Source: Ephemerocybe angulata
Taxonomy: Eukaryota; Basidiomycota; Agaricomycetes; Agaricales; Psathyrellaceae
DNA: 64,000 nucleotides
Assembly (NCBI GenBank): GCA_013368325.1
Contig: JAACJK010000061.1
Location: 62,001 to 126,000, forward strand
Direction: 5' to 3'
Part shown: positions 23,368 to 33,312 of the stretch, one piece after another
Layout of the letters: every line of letters begins with the position of its first letter
How positions within the stretch are numbered: position 1 is the stretch's first letter
Notes under the pieces: model-generated
The model's input: the letters and a program-made list of their open reading frames with translations, nothing else
Told to the model about the DNA's origin: nothing
The model's database searches: none
Made by a program: the position numbers and the translations under genes

Positions 23368-24806
23368 CTATCCTGGTGGTTCAGGATGAGAGTAGGTCAC
23401 GGTGGTTATGGAGCCGATGAGCATTGCATGGAAGGTTGTGTAAATGGAAGAAATGGTAAATGGGAGCGCCGTGTAGTATATCTTCGAGCACGACTGGAGC
23501 TGTAAGGCCGCACTTGACTGTGACGAGATCCAGATAACCGGCGGAGGATGAAATGCATGCTCGAGGGGATACACGACTCGGAGGTGCATGCACGTCCTCT
23601 GGAATAACCTGGAAGCGTTTGCGTTCGGCGCGGTTGAGGGTGGTGTTCTCGCCGTGGTAGTGGTGGGAGCTACCATCGTCGGAGTCGTGGAGGTTGCATT
23701 CGAATTGGGTCCATCCAAGGCGGGGGCAGCACCGACAGAACTCCTCTGACTCCCCCTCCGACTCCGACTCCCATCCCTCGTCTCCCCATTCGTAGTCCCA
23801 TTCACACCATTCACGCCATTCCCAGCCAACGGCGACCCCCCAGCCCCAAGGCCCAGCCCAAGCATATACGCCGTCGCACTCGCCTTCCGCGCGGGCGGCG
23901 GCTTCATCGCGAACTCGTGCGCGCCGGGGGTGGGCGGGGGGAGGAAGCTGGAGGAGGGGCTGGGGAAGGGCGAGGCGGAGGCGGGGGCGTCGAGGGAGAG
24001 GGAGAGGCGCTGGGAGGGGGTGTTGTGGGTGTGAGGGGAGGAGGGGGCGGAGGGGGGTGTTGTTGTTACTGTTGTTGTTGTTGGAGGGGTTGAGGAGGTG
24101 TCTGGGAGGGGATGTTAGTATGGTGTGGGTGGATGAGAAGATGAATGGGAATGGGAAGGAATTGGCGTGAACAGGGGCAACCACACGGTTGCACTCAAGG
24201 TATAGATGAGGAGTTCGACGCGACAGCGCAGGTCTTTTGGATACGGGGTTGCATGTGAGCACCTTGTGGTGGCTCTTCTGCGCCGGAATCAACTCTTGAC
24301 TCGAGCTTCAACTCCATGGCAGGCGAAACTGCGCCATCCAAAACAACAGGTGCGCAATAAACGATCCAAGGGAGGAAGACTACACACCTGCTTTCTCTGC
24401 GAACACGTCGAGTTCAGTGCTGGTGCTTGAGGATGCAGAATATGTGCCTATGGAGCCGGTGAGCATTGCACGGAGGGTTGTGTAGATGAATGAGAGGATG
24501 AATGCGAGCGCCGTGTACGACGTTCTCGAGTACGTCTGCACTACCACAGCCATACTCGGCTCTGCCTGCACCTTCGACTCCATCCCAAGCTTTGCTACTC
24601 GAGATTGAGGATGCAACAGGATGCAAAGACATCGTGCCCAGCGCAGTCGGTCAGGGCATGGGATACACGAGGCGCACGCACGCAGGTCCTCTCGAACAAC
24701 CTATGAAATACTACGCACCTCCTTGCTGTGGCAGCGTGTTCCCTCCTGCTCCTACACCTCCTTGACCTAGTTCCGCCCATGCTGCGGACGCCGATGGTTC
24801 TACCAT
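23368..24806 (-). pseudogene. Truncated inverted copy of the SH3-protein gene (no SH3)
   Basis: Same first three exons as the gene at 7847-11827: MVEPSASAAWAELGQG, VAKLGMESKVQAEPSMAVVV with the membrane segment YTALAFILSFIYTTLRAML, then the exon with GAHEFAMKPPPARKASATAY. The splice sites are kept, so a product of roughly 345 aa is still encodable. After SSVGAAPALDG the similarity ends. The frame runs into a second, diverged copy of the membrane exon (YYTALPFTISSIYTTFHAML) and stops at 23368. The Ser/Thr tract, acidic region and SH3 domain are all absent. Its promoter (24807-25330) is also a copy. It could be a decaying duplicate or a shortened, expressed protein with two hydrophobic segments; I lean to a non-functional duplicate. 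Confidence 0.65.
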
Positions 24807-25154
24807 GTCGCCTAACTGCAATAGTTCGGTTGATTGTCCTTGCCCGTCCGATGGTCCTGTCCTAACCTCTTCTCTTCTCGTACGATCGACGTGTCTCTTC
24901 TCGTAACCCGTTCAACGTTGCTGATCCCCACCAATTTCAGGATGTAGTCGATAGACCAGGCCAAAGACGAAGTAGAAGTGAAAGTAGAAGTGAAAGTAGT
25001 CGTAGTCGCAGAACGAACAGCACAGATACAAGACGAACAAAGCGAGACTCGGACGCGAATGTGGACCACCGTTTTCGGTTCGGTTTGTTCAAGAATTGAG
25101 AATAGCAGGCGATTGAATGGCCCTGGCCGCTGGGTGGATTGGAGAGATGTGTGT

Positions 25155-25275
25155 GGGCCATCCAAAATTGATCGTTCCCCTGTCGCACACGTCGCCATCG
25201 CGACCACCGACCGGCTGATCGCGTGGGGTGCTCCGGCCGGCCCGGGCGCGGTGGGGCCGAGCGCCTAAATTCGAG
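25155..25275 (+). repeat. GGCCGG block, copy 3
   Basis: Nearly identical, inverted, to the block at 7366-7490, including GGCTGATCGCGTGGGGTGCT (minor differences there) and the exact end word CCGAGCGCCTAAATTCGAG at 25257-25275. Confidence 0.75.
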
Positions 25276-25771
25276 CGGGCTGCTTGACAGGGCGCGCAAG
25301 TGGTTTGCGTCGGCATGCTTCTTCGCAGATAAGCATGGCCAAAACCCCCAGACTCAAGGGCCATGGGCAGATAAGATGCTATGCCCAAGTAGTGCAGCCG
25401 GACTGTGGAACGTTACTCACTCTCCACATTTTCGTTTGATTTTCCGAGCTGATCGAGATTGGTAGTATCGGTGGACTAACTAATGTATGGGGCCCTTCCT
25501 TTGCTTGAGATTCTGCACGCCTCGTGCAGGCCAAGGAAGCGGCCAGGGTGACGAGGTCGTCTTGGGTAAGGTGTCAAGGCCTTGAAGTACCCTCCCGCCA
25601 TAGTAGGTGATGGGGTCAACCCTGCCCATATTCCTCGCACATCGAATCAGAAACGTACAAAGTGCCCGGGTTCCACAAATTGCCTAATCGCGGCGCAGCG
25701 CATACCCATACATACCACGTCGGCATCCGTAAGAGGCAAATTTTACAGCAGCGCGCCTCGCGATCACGGCA

Positions 25772-25780
25772 GGCGCTTAA
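25772..25780 (+). promoter_or_regulatory. GGCGCTTAA site (orphan promoter)
   Basis: Equivalent of the site at 6703-6711. Confidence 0.4.
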
Positions 25781-26071
25781 CCTGACGCGCCACCCGCCCC
25801 TCGGCGACAAATTAACTCGGGATGTGGGCATTTATGGTCGCAGGTACGCAACCGGATTGAGATGCTTCTATCCTCAGTAGCGAAAAGTGACCAGATAATG
25901 GCGGCGCGGTAGATTTCGGTTCTCGATTCAACTGAAAGTGAACTTACGCTGGCTGCCACTGCCTGACAACGTCCCCATTCAAAGTGAGGACTTGGAAACT
26001 ATTCGGTCGGGAGGGTCGGGAGATTGAGTGTGGCTGTGAACATGTTCTGAGACGCCGGCGCGCCGCTGCAG

Positions 26072-26080
26072 GGCGCTTAA
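26072..26080 (+). promoter_or_regulatory. GGCGCTTAA site (orphan promoter)
   Basis: Equivalent of the sites at 4358 and 6293; retained although the gene is gone. Confidence 0.4.
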
Positions 26081-26179
26081 CGGTGCTGCTGCATTTCCTG
26101 TCGCGAATGACATGCCGTCCTACTATAAGATTATACAAAACCCATACGGAGGCGCGTCAACTCAATGTTTAAATTATAC

Positions 26180-29100
26180 CTAGGTTGAAGCATACTCGTC
26201 CCTCCAATATGCAGACCGTTGAGTCTCCAATGCCCATGAACCCCATGAACGCGAGCAGCACTGTAACTCTGAAACCACGGGGCAATGGCAGTACCTCTTC
26301 TCCTCCTCGACCGTCTTCGAAGGCGGTAAGATCCCACAATTGACAAGTACCAGATACGCGGCGAATCGGCAGGTATCGCGTAGGGCATACCCCAGAAGGA
26401 CCCAGGTCGTAGGATCATCCAAAGTCCACTCGAACACGCCGAAGGTCGCTGGTGACTGCTGGGGGGAAATGAGAGTGCTTTTGTGGGACGTCTCAGTACC
26501 ATACTGGCGCGCGAAGAATTGTATGACGGCCCTGCGAATGGCGGAATCCTCCCAGTGCCCCGACTTTGCGAGGATATATATGGCGTTGACGCCGTGCAGA
26601 CCCCACCTCGCGCACGCGAAATCAAGTGCAGACAACCCCCGTTGGTCGGTTATGTGGCGGTTGACCCGAGGGTGCGAAAGGAGCATTTCAAGGGCCTCGG
26701 GAATCCCTGACCTACAGCACCAATGGAGTGCGGTCTTGCCTCCTTCGTCTTGCACGTTGACATCAATTTGTGGATGGGATAATAGGGCCTGGAGGGAATC
26801 GAGGCTCCCGACCGATGCAAGCATCAGGGTGGTGACCCCTTTGTCGTCGCGTTGATTGCAGTCAAGGGAACCAATGCCCAAAAGGTATTGCAGTGCGTAG
26901 GAAGTTCGGACCACTCTCATCCACTTCGATTCCATTGCGACTGCCCAATGCATAGCAGACCGACCGCTGATATCCCGGGCGTGAGGATCACACCCGTGAT
27001 GGAGAAGGATTTCTAGAAACTCCCTCGTTTCATGCTCGCTCCGTACGTAGAAGGAGAAGGTACCGGCGCCTGGGGCTCTAGAGTTGGAGCAGAAGTGCAT
27101 TAGAGCTGTTTTCCCGGAGTTGTCCACCTCGTTGGGATCTATGGCATCGGCCCAGTGATCGAGCATATACGCCGCTAGCGCTCGGGTTCCAAATTTGCAG
27201 GCATACATAAAAGCTGTCATCCCATCATTGTCTTTAAGGTTGGGATTTATGTCGGGACGCATGGTGAGTAGAGTGATCGGGCTGTGCTCGTTCCTGCTCA
27301 ACATGCAGGCAATCATGAAAGCTGTTCGGCCGTCAGCATCCTTGAGGTCCACCTCGAGGTCAGGGGCTCCGGCAAGTGTCCTGAAAATTTCCACTTGGTC
27401 CTTCACCCGTGGAATACAAGGTTCCCAATCCCCTCCGCGGTCTTGAAGTCCGTCGCAGGTGCTGAAGGCTGCGGTCATTAGCGCTGTCTCCCCGCGTGCG
27501 TCCTGTTCATTAATCTAGTGAAGTGTTAGTCGCTGAGCTCCTTCTAAGCTAGCTGCACTATCATCAAAAGACGTACGCCGGTATAGCAGTCAAGAAGGAC
27601 TTTGAGAATCAACGTCCCGCCGTACTTGACGGCGTAATGAAACGGGGTTTGGCCCTTAATCCATTCAGCCGATCTCCACGAGTAAATGCGCCCAGGAAGA
27701 AAAGGGAGGGATCGTGTGGATATCACCTTGACCAGACCATATATGGCGGCCAGATGAAGGCCATTCAACTGATGAAAAGACAAATCCCGCTCGAAGGAAT
27801 GCTGATAATGAGTTCCACAGGTCCGAAGAAACGTCAGGATATAAGGGTGAATGTCGACGTCCTCGTCTTGAGAATTTCGCGCATGATATCCCCAGTTTAT
27901 CTCGGCGTACCAGCAAAGGGGCTGGGCATTTAAGTTTAGGCTTTGGTCTTCTTTGCAGGTCTGGTAGTTGCAGTACTGCAGATAAACAAGGCATGAGACA
28001 GCCAGGTATGTATGCGGGCGTGCAAGTCCCGGGAATTTTATCCCCTTCAGATACTCATATGCCGTGTAGTCTGCGTTGTAGCCGTGTTAGCAAAAGTTCT
28101 GGGTAGAACCAGCGTAGTCGCGGGGTCGTGATCACAGCACTCACGGATAGGGCGAAGTCTGCATGGTGCCTCGGAAATGACAAGACCTCCACATAGGGAC
28201 AGGATCAAATCCACCGGAATAACATCGCCGGCATCGTAGCTCTTGTTCTCGAAGGAGATTGCCAGGGCTTCCTTAAGTCGGGTAGTATGAATCGTATGCC
28301 GTGCATATACCAGCCAAATGAACACCCGGTATGCGATTGAGGCATCTTCTTCGGACTGTGCACCTATCCGGGCCAGCGTGTGTTCGTAGATGGCGTCGAC
28401 ACCCGAGGGAAGGTGATCGAGCTCTCTCAGAAGGGTATTCGCGCTGCGGGCTTTTCGTATAACATCCTCCATCTGCAATCGAGCAACGAGGAACCTGGAT
28501 ACCACTTGCTCATTATATGAAGTCATGAGAGGCGGCGGGGGACTACGTACATTCCCTTGGAGCTCTCTCTAACACGGGCCTTGAGCTTCTCGACCAGTGT
28601 AGGATCCCCGCTAACGACTGCTCGAAGTCGAGAGTTGCGCTGTATCTGATCGTCGATAAAACGATCGATATCTTCCGTACGAGCTTCGATGGAGATGTGG
28701 AGGGCGTCGGGTACACAGGGAGTGAATAACTCCAAGGGGCGGGACATGATGAGAATGTTGGCGCCGAGAGTGGGGAGAGAGCGGAGCAATGCGTCCTTAA
28801 CTGCATCGTCGGCTTCATCTAGGCCATCAATGATGATGAACACCTTCGGGAGCAGCCTAGCGATGTCCCACAGAGCCTTGACCAGCCCTTGCTCCCTCAG
28901 TTCGAGGTCCCGGTTTTGAGTGAACACGCGCCCCATATAGCGGGAGGCACACGGGTGGCGGACAACGAGCTGTTGAAGCAGGCCGGCCAAAATATCGCAG
29001 GCCGAGAGGTGTTCCGTATATCGAATAAAAGCGCAGATGATAGCGATGTCTTGATGATCCTCGAATACTTCTTTTAAATGCTCCATCGATGTCGACCTGT

Positions 29101-29746
29101 CAGCACACAGCGATTGTCAGAATGACCCAGAGGCAGATGGAGGGAAACGTACGATAAGAGGGTTTTGCCTGCACCGGCTGTATCGACTTCCACTCAGTAC
29201 GAAGGTTCGAATAGAAGTAGAACATAGTCTGCTTACGCATGCCAGTTCCCCAGACAATCACATCTCTTCCTTCGACGAACTGGCGGAACTCCTCGGATTC
29301 GATGAACCAAACGCCAGTTTTCGACAAGCGCTGGCTCAACGCCTCTTCGTATATCCTCAGAAAGTCCGGTCCCTTGAGCCATGCGAGAATCTTGTCAACT
29401 GGGACTGAATCAGACAGTTAGTATCGAATGACTTAAAAGCATTTCCTGTGAGGGAACGTACCAGCTTGTTCGCAACTTAATGGTTCAACAGCGGATATAT
29501 AGTGGTTGTTGACGACAGTTAGGTTGTAGTTGTAGTTCCCGCTGACAACTGTGGTCGCCATAGTCCCAATAGACACGTTTTCGGCACCTTGAAGGACATG
29601 AACACTGTCTTGTTGACCTGAATAAGAGCAGCAATCGTCAGAGCGATGAGTTCAAAACGTTAAGAATGCAAAGGCATACCTTGTACGAAAGCTGGTATGA
29701 CTTCCAGGGACTTATCGCCTTCCATTTGCGCAGAAGTCAAGGCCAT
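26180..29746 (-). CDS. NACHT-ankyrin NLR-like protein, copy 3 (altered C-terminus)
   Basis: Full set of NLR parts. The start is MALTSAQMEGDK at 29746. The N-terminal stretch is TMATTVVSGNYNYNLTVVNN. ALSQRLSKTGVWFIESEEFR is followed by Walker A GMPGAGKT across an intron whose acceptor is ATACAG, and Walker B FIIIDGLDEADDA. The GTACGT intron before FLVARLQMED is kept. Ankyrin-like repeats cover about 27750-26640. Through the middle of the ankyrin region it is nearly identical to copy 2 (DQVEIFRTLAGAPDLEVDLK in both). The last residues differ: the protein ends at RDEYAST, whereas copies 1 and 2 continue to a common VFSPNPPLR end. The change coincides with the start of the orphan promoter copy, so a rearrangement breakpoint replaced the tail. 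No internal stop is seen. Confidence 0.85.
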
Positions 29747-30079
29747 TGCATGAGAGCAAGGAGGACGAAGAGAGAGAACGAAGGGAACCTTGGGATCAAT
29801 GGTGCTGTTGACTCGCCGCCCACAAAAGCACTGCTTCATCACTCAAAGTCGGCCGCTCTAATTGGCTTACACTTGCAGGTTCAGCATTAAATGGCACCTA
29901 AAGCAGCCGCCCAATGCCACTGTTCGAGGAACCGGAGGCGAAGGAGGCGGAAGGGGGTAACCACCCCGTCGTACCCCTGAGAAGGATTGGAAAACTACAC
30001 ACCAGCTTCAATCTCTTGCAACGCGTCAACGTTGCATCTTTTCGAATTTCAGCCTCCACCCTTGCACTTAGGGTTCCAA

Positions 30080-30088
30080 TTAGGCGCC
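30080..30088 (-). promoter_or_regulatory. GGCGCCTAA site
   Basis: 334 bp upstream of NLR copy 3; sits in a near-palindrome TTAGGCGCCTA. Confidence 0.45.
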
Positions 30089-30309
30089 TACAATGTCCGG
30101 TGAGCATGGCACAGTGGGTTGTGTCGTTGAAAGAGCAGATGAATGTGAACGCCGCCTAAGTTTTGACTCGGAGTTCGTCTGCTATCCGGTGGAACTAGCA
30201 GTAGAACAGATAGCACTGGACAACGCGAGCTGGTCATTCGTTCTTGGTTCGCTTGGCTCAGCCATTGTAGGCATTGAACTTGCATTGCTTGTTCGGTGTA
30301 TTGGAAAGA

Positions 30310-30413
30310 AACTGGCCACCCAAAATCGATCCTTCCTCCTGTCGCATCACGACCTCCGGCCGAAGCCTTCGGCCGGCGGGACGCGGAAGTATTATTGAGC
30401 GCTTAAATTCGAG
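30310..30413 (+). repeat. GGCCGG block, copy 4
   Basis: Includes a hairpin CCGGCCGAAG-C-CTTCGGCCGG near 30353-30373 and the end word variant TGAGCGCTTAAATTCGAG (30396-30413). Confidence 0.65.
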
Positions 30414-30777
30414 TGAACGTTTTTGTGTTTTGAATCGGGATTCGGCATGCGATATCGCGACTAGCATCTCCTGCATCCTAAGCCCAAGTGTCACGAACCA
30501 ATAGACGTCAGCGTGGATGATTTTGCTGAGCTCGACCAAGACACCAACCACCAACCGCTCGCAACTCTCTCGAGATCGGTCCGGAGGGACGAGACCTGAG
30601 ATGTTCTTCATAATACGATCCACAGGCTTGATTTCCGGCTAGCCAGGTGGTTCTTATTATGGAGTCATACAGAGAGAAAGCTATGGAGGCATAGATTACT
30701 TCAAGTACTCCTAAGGCTCTAATCCGGAAGTTCCCCTCTTGGCATCCCACCAACCTGGAAATTAGAGTCCCTGCACG

Positions 30778-32012
30778 CTACGGTTGCATTCCGCACTCAA
30801 TTCTCATTATGCGGTCGTTTATGTAATCACCAGCCCCAGAGAAGTGAGCGACCCTCGCACAGGCAGCGTGGATTTCCAGGTACTTCGACGAAGGGAGAGG
30901 CCATTCACCCGGCTTCCTGGTGCTGAACACAACTTTCTGCTGGAGATCCATGTCCAAGATCTCATAGTGCTCAATGTTGTGCTCAACGTAGTAGGCGTTT
31001 GGCTCATCATCCTAAAAGAGAAACTCGTTCAATGGCCACGAAAGAGAATTTGATATGAAGATGGAAATGGACGGACGAACCACAGGGGAGAGCCAGATAT
31101 TGAGGCTGTTGAAAAAACGATTGGCAACGGAGCACACAGCCATCATATTCTCTAGGCGGTGAAGACCAGTGCCTCGAAGCTCGTCGAGGACGCTTCTAAA
31201 GCCAAGCCTCTCTATGAGGGCCCAAGTTGTCTTCGAGTAATCGTCCTAAGTACGACGCTGGTCAGCAAGAGGTAAGTAATCCTGATTACTGATCGGCATA
31301 CTCACACCATCTTCTGGTGCTGTAATTTGGTGAAGAACATGGTGTCCTTCAACATATACTGGCATTGTATCTCCTTCTGAATACTCTCGCGCCCTTCGGG
31401 TATGTATGTCAGGCCCGCCGGTCAATTGGCAGCGTCGATGATCACGACGCATCACCTACAGTTTTAAACACGCCTCTGTCCCTTACCAGATTCATAATAA
31501 GTAGCAAAGTGAATTTGCCTACCATTCTATGAGCGAGCTCGTGACTCCCGAGTACTGGATCTTCCGTTAATTCTTCCTGTGTTGCAGGTGGTTGCAAATT
31601 GGCATCGGCTGGGCAGTAGTCAGAAATCGTCCGGTCGCTATTCCGGAAGTCAGCGGCAGCTTGCACTGTGGTATAAGCGTCGTACATCAGTAGTTTCTGT
31701 ATCTCAGTATTGGAACTTACACATCTGCTCGAAATGATCAAAGTACCATTTCCCGAGCTCGAGGAGTTTTTCCTGGTCCCGCCCACATCCAGATATCTCT
31801 GAGGCCACGAGACCTCTAGACCTGTCACCTGGTGCGTACTCTAGAAAGCAGCCAAGTATACGGCAGTATAGCAGGCGCTCATTCGAACTGGAACTGCCGT
31901 CTTGTTCGGTCTCCTCGAGGTTGCGTTCGGCTTGAAGAACCACTGCGTATGCGGCAACAAATTCACTGTTCTGTTGCAGTCGAGCTGAGAGTGTGTTCGG
32001 GAGCTTGGGCAT
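30778..32012 (-). CDS. HNH endonuclease-domain protein, copy 1 (327 aa)
   Basis: Five exons: 32012-31721, 31665-31523, 31455-31306, 31245-31081 and 31011-30778; all joins keep frame. The nuclease core is in exon 3: RRDHRRCQLTGGPDI, a loop, then VEGHHVLHQI, which fits the Cys-containing strand and His of the fungal HNH_2-type domain (RDxxxCxLTG ... AHI). Exon 4 continues WALIERLGF, LHRLENMMAVCSVANRFFNS. Exon 5 has YYVEHNIEHYEIL and IHAACARVAHFSGAGDYIND, a C-terminal pattern common to this Agaricomycete family. The N-terminal part (LLELGKWYFDHFEQM) is helical. Nuclease activity is inferred from the motifs; the substrate and biological role of the family are not established. It is the likely intact partner of the tandem duplicate at 33313-34529. 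Confidence 0.8.
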
Positions 32013-33312
32013 GATAATGGGTAATTGGGTATGCCTGTTGCATAATCCTGGAAGTTGGAAAGAAACCAAGTACGGTCGGCCTATCGTGTCATCCTTGTTT
32101 CATGTCCTAGGAGAGTGTCTCGGGAGCAGAGGAGCGGCTTCACGATCGAAACGCGTGGGCAAGACAGGGGCGCGTTGCTGTAAATCACTTCCCCGAAAGG
32201 GAAAGCGGACCTTTAAATATTTCACCCCAGATCAGCCGCGAGTTCGACCAGTTGGCCACGATGTTCGAGCCTACAGTCCTGGTTCAAGGGAAGGCTTTGA
32301 CAAGAGCACACTTGGCGCTTTCTCGATTTCAGTATGGCGGTATATACATGCGTACGTACACGCTCGCTCAGCCGCACAACTTTAGACTAACCAGCCCTCC
32401 CCTCTCCCTAGCCATCGTCCCCATGCGCCGCCGTCGTATGGGCGAGGATGGCGGAGGGTCGGCTGGGGCGTCGTGTGCAATGAGGAGTGAGGTCTGGAAG
32501 ACGGACATGACGGAAGGTGAGTACAAAATGCAGCCGCCCACAACATACGGTGCTCACCTCGCTTCATACCTCCCAGCGCTGCAGGCACGAAGGCCTTGCC
32601 ATCACATGCACCGACCCGGCGTCCGTCCATTTTCGACGAGGGGAGGTGCGTACATTGACCAGTTCGAGGGTGTTTGCTGCATGCTAACAGGCCCGATTTG
32701 GTGGTGTAGACGGTTCGACGTGCGACGGGCACACGCCGGACGACGGTCTGGGAGGTGTCGGGGTGATGGGTGCGGGTGATGGAGGGCGGGTTCTGACGAC
32801 GAGGGAGCTTGCTAAGTGATATTTCGGATTCGTGCGTATTGTGCTTACCTCGTTTCCATACATCCCAGAGCTATCTCGGTGCTCTGGACGGCGTCGCTTG
32901 GGCTGATCGCGTGGGGCTACCGGCCGGCCCGGAGCAGAGAGACCGAGCGCTTAAATTCGAGCGGCATCGCGCGTTGCCTTCCAAAGTGATCAGATAGTTT
33001 GCATCGGCAGGTTTCGTCGAAAAGACTAGAAACAATTGTCGCGAGCTGAGCAGACGCTACGCCCGGCGGATTAAAGAACTTTGAGCTCAATTCACATCTC
33101 CCTTCAGGACACAAACGCAACGCGACTCAAGCACGCGTGCTCATCCAGAGCTAAAGAATACAACGACAGCGTTAATAAAGAGAGGTACGAGGTCATTACA
33201 CGCTAGGGTACCCCAAAAATGACGATATAAAACTGGGATACTACATATTCAACTTCAAAAGGCCGCGGTTGTGACCCTTGGCATCCCACATCACAGCTTA
33301 CACAGACTCTCC
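32013..33312. other. Intergenic between the two HNH genes
   Basis: No credible gene; a forward frame at 32252-32779 has no recognisable features. A GGCCGG block lies at 32880-32961. Confidence 0.55.
32880..32961 (+). repeat. GGCCGG block, copy 5 (shortened)
   Basis: Starts at GCTTGGGCTGATCGCGTGGG and ends with CCGAGCGCTTAAATTCGAG (32943-32961); the AAAATTGATC part is missing. Confidence 0.65.

Larger units (their letters stand above)
25690..26160 (-). repeat. Duplicated promoter segment, copy 3 (orphan)
   Basis: Inverted relative of 6170-6790, ending about 20 bp from the stop of NLR copy 3. It has GTTGACGCGCCTCC, then two GGCGCTTAA sites, then the shared TTAACTCGGGATGTGGGC block. No protein-coding partner remains. 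Confidence 0.7.
24807..26179. other. Intergenic: two copied promoters, no gene
   Basis: 24807-25330 is the inverted copy of the SH3 gene promoter. 25690-26160 is an inverted copy of the tiny-gene promoter (6170-6790), but no tiny gene follows; instead it runs into the 3' end of NLR copy 3. Confidence 0.65.
29747..30777. other. Intergenic upstream of NLR copy 3
   Basis: No gene. 30090-30160 is a degraded remnant of the SH3-gene membrane exon (reverse strand). 30230-30470 matches the region upstream of NLR copy 2. Confidence 0.55.

Noticed and set aside
32252..32779. Forward 175-codon frame between the HNH genes
   Set aside because: Arg/Gly/Met-rich, no recognisable domain and no counterpart near the second HNH copy.
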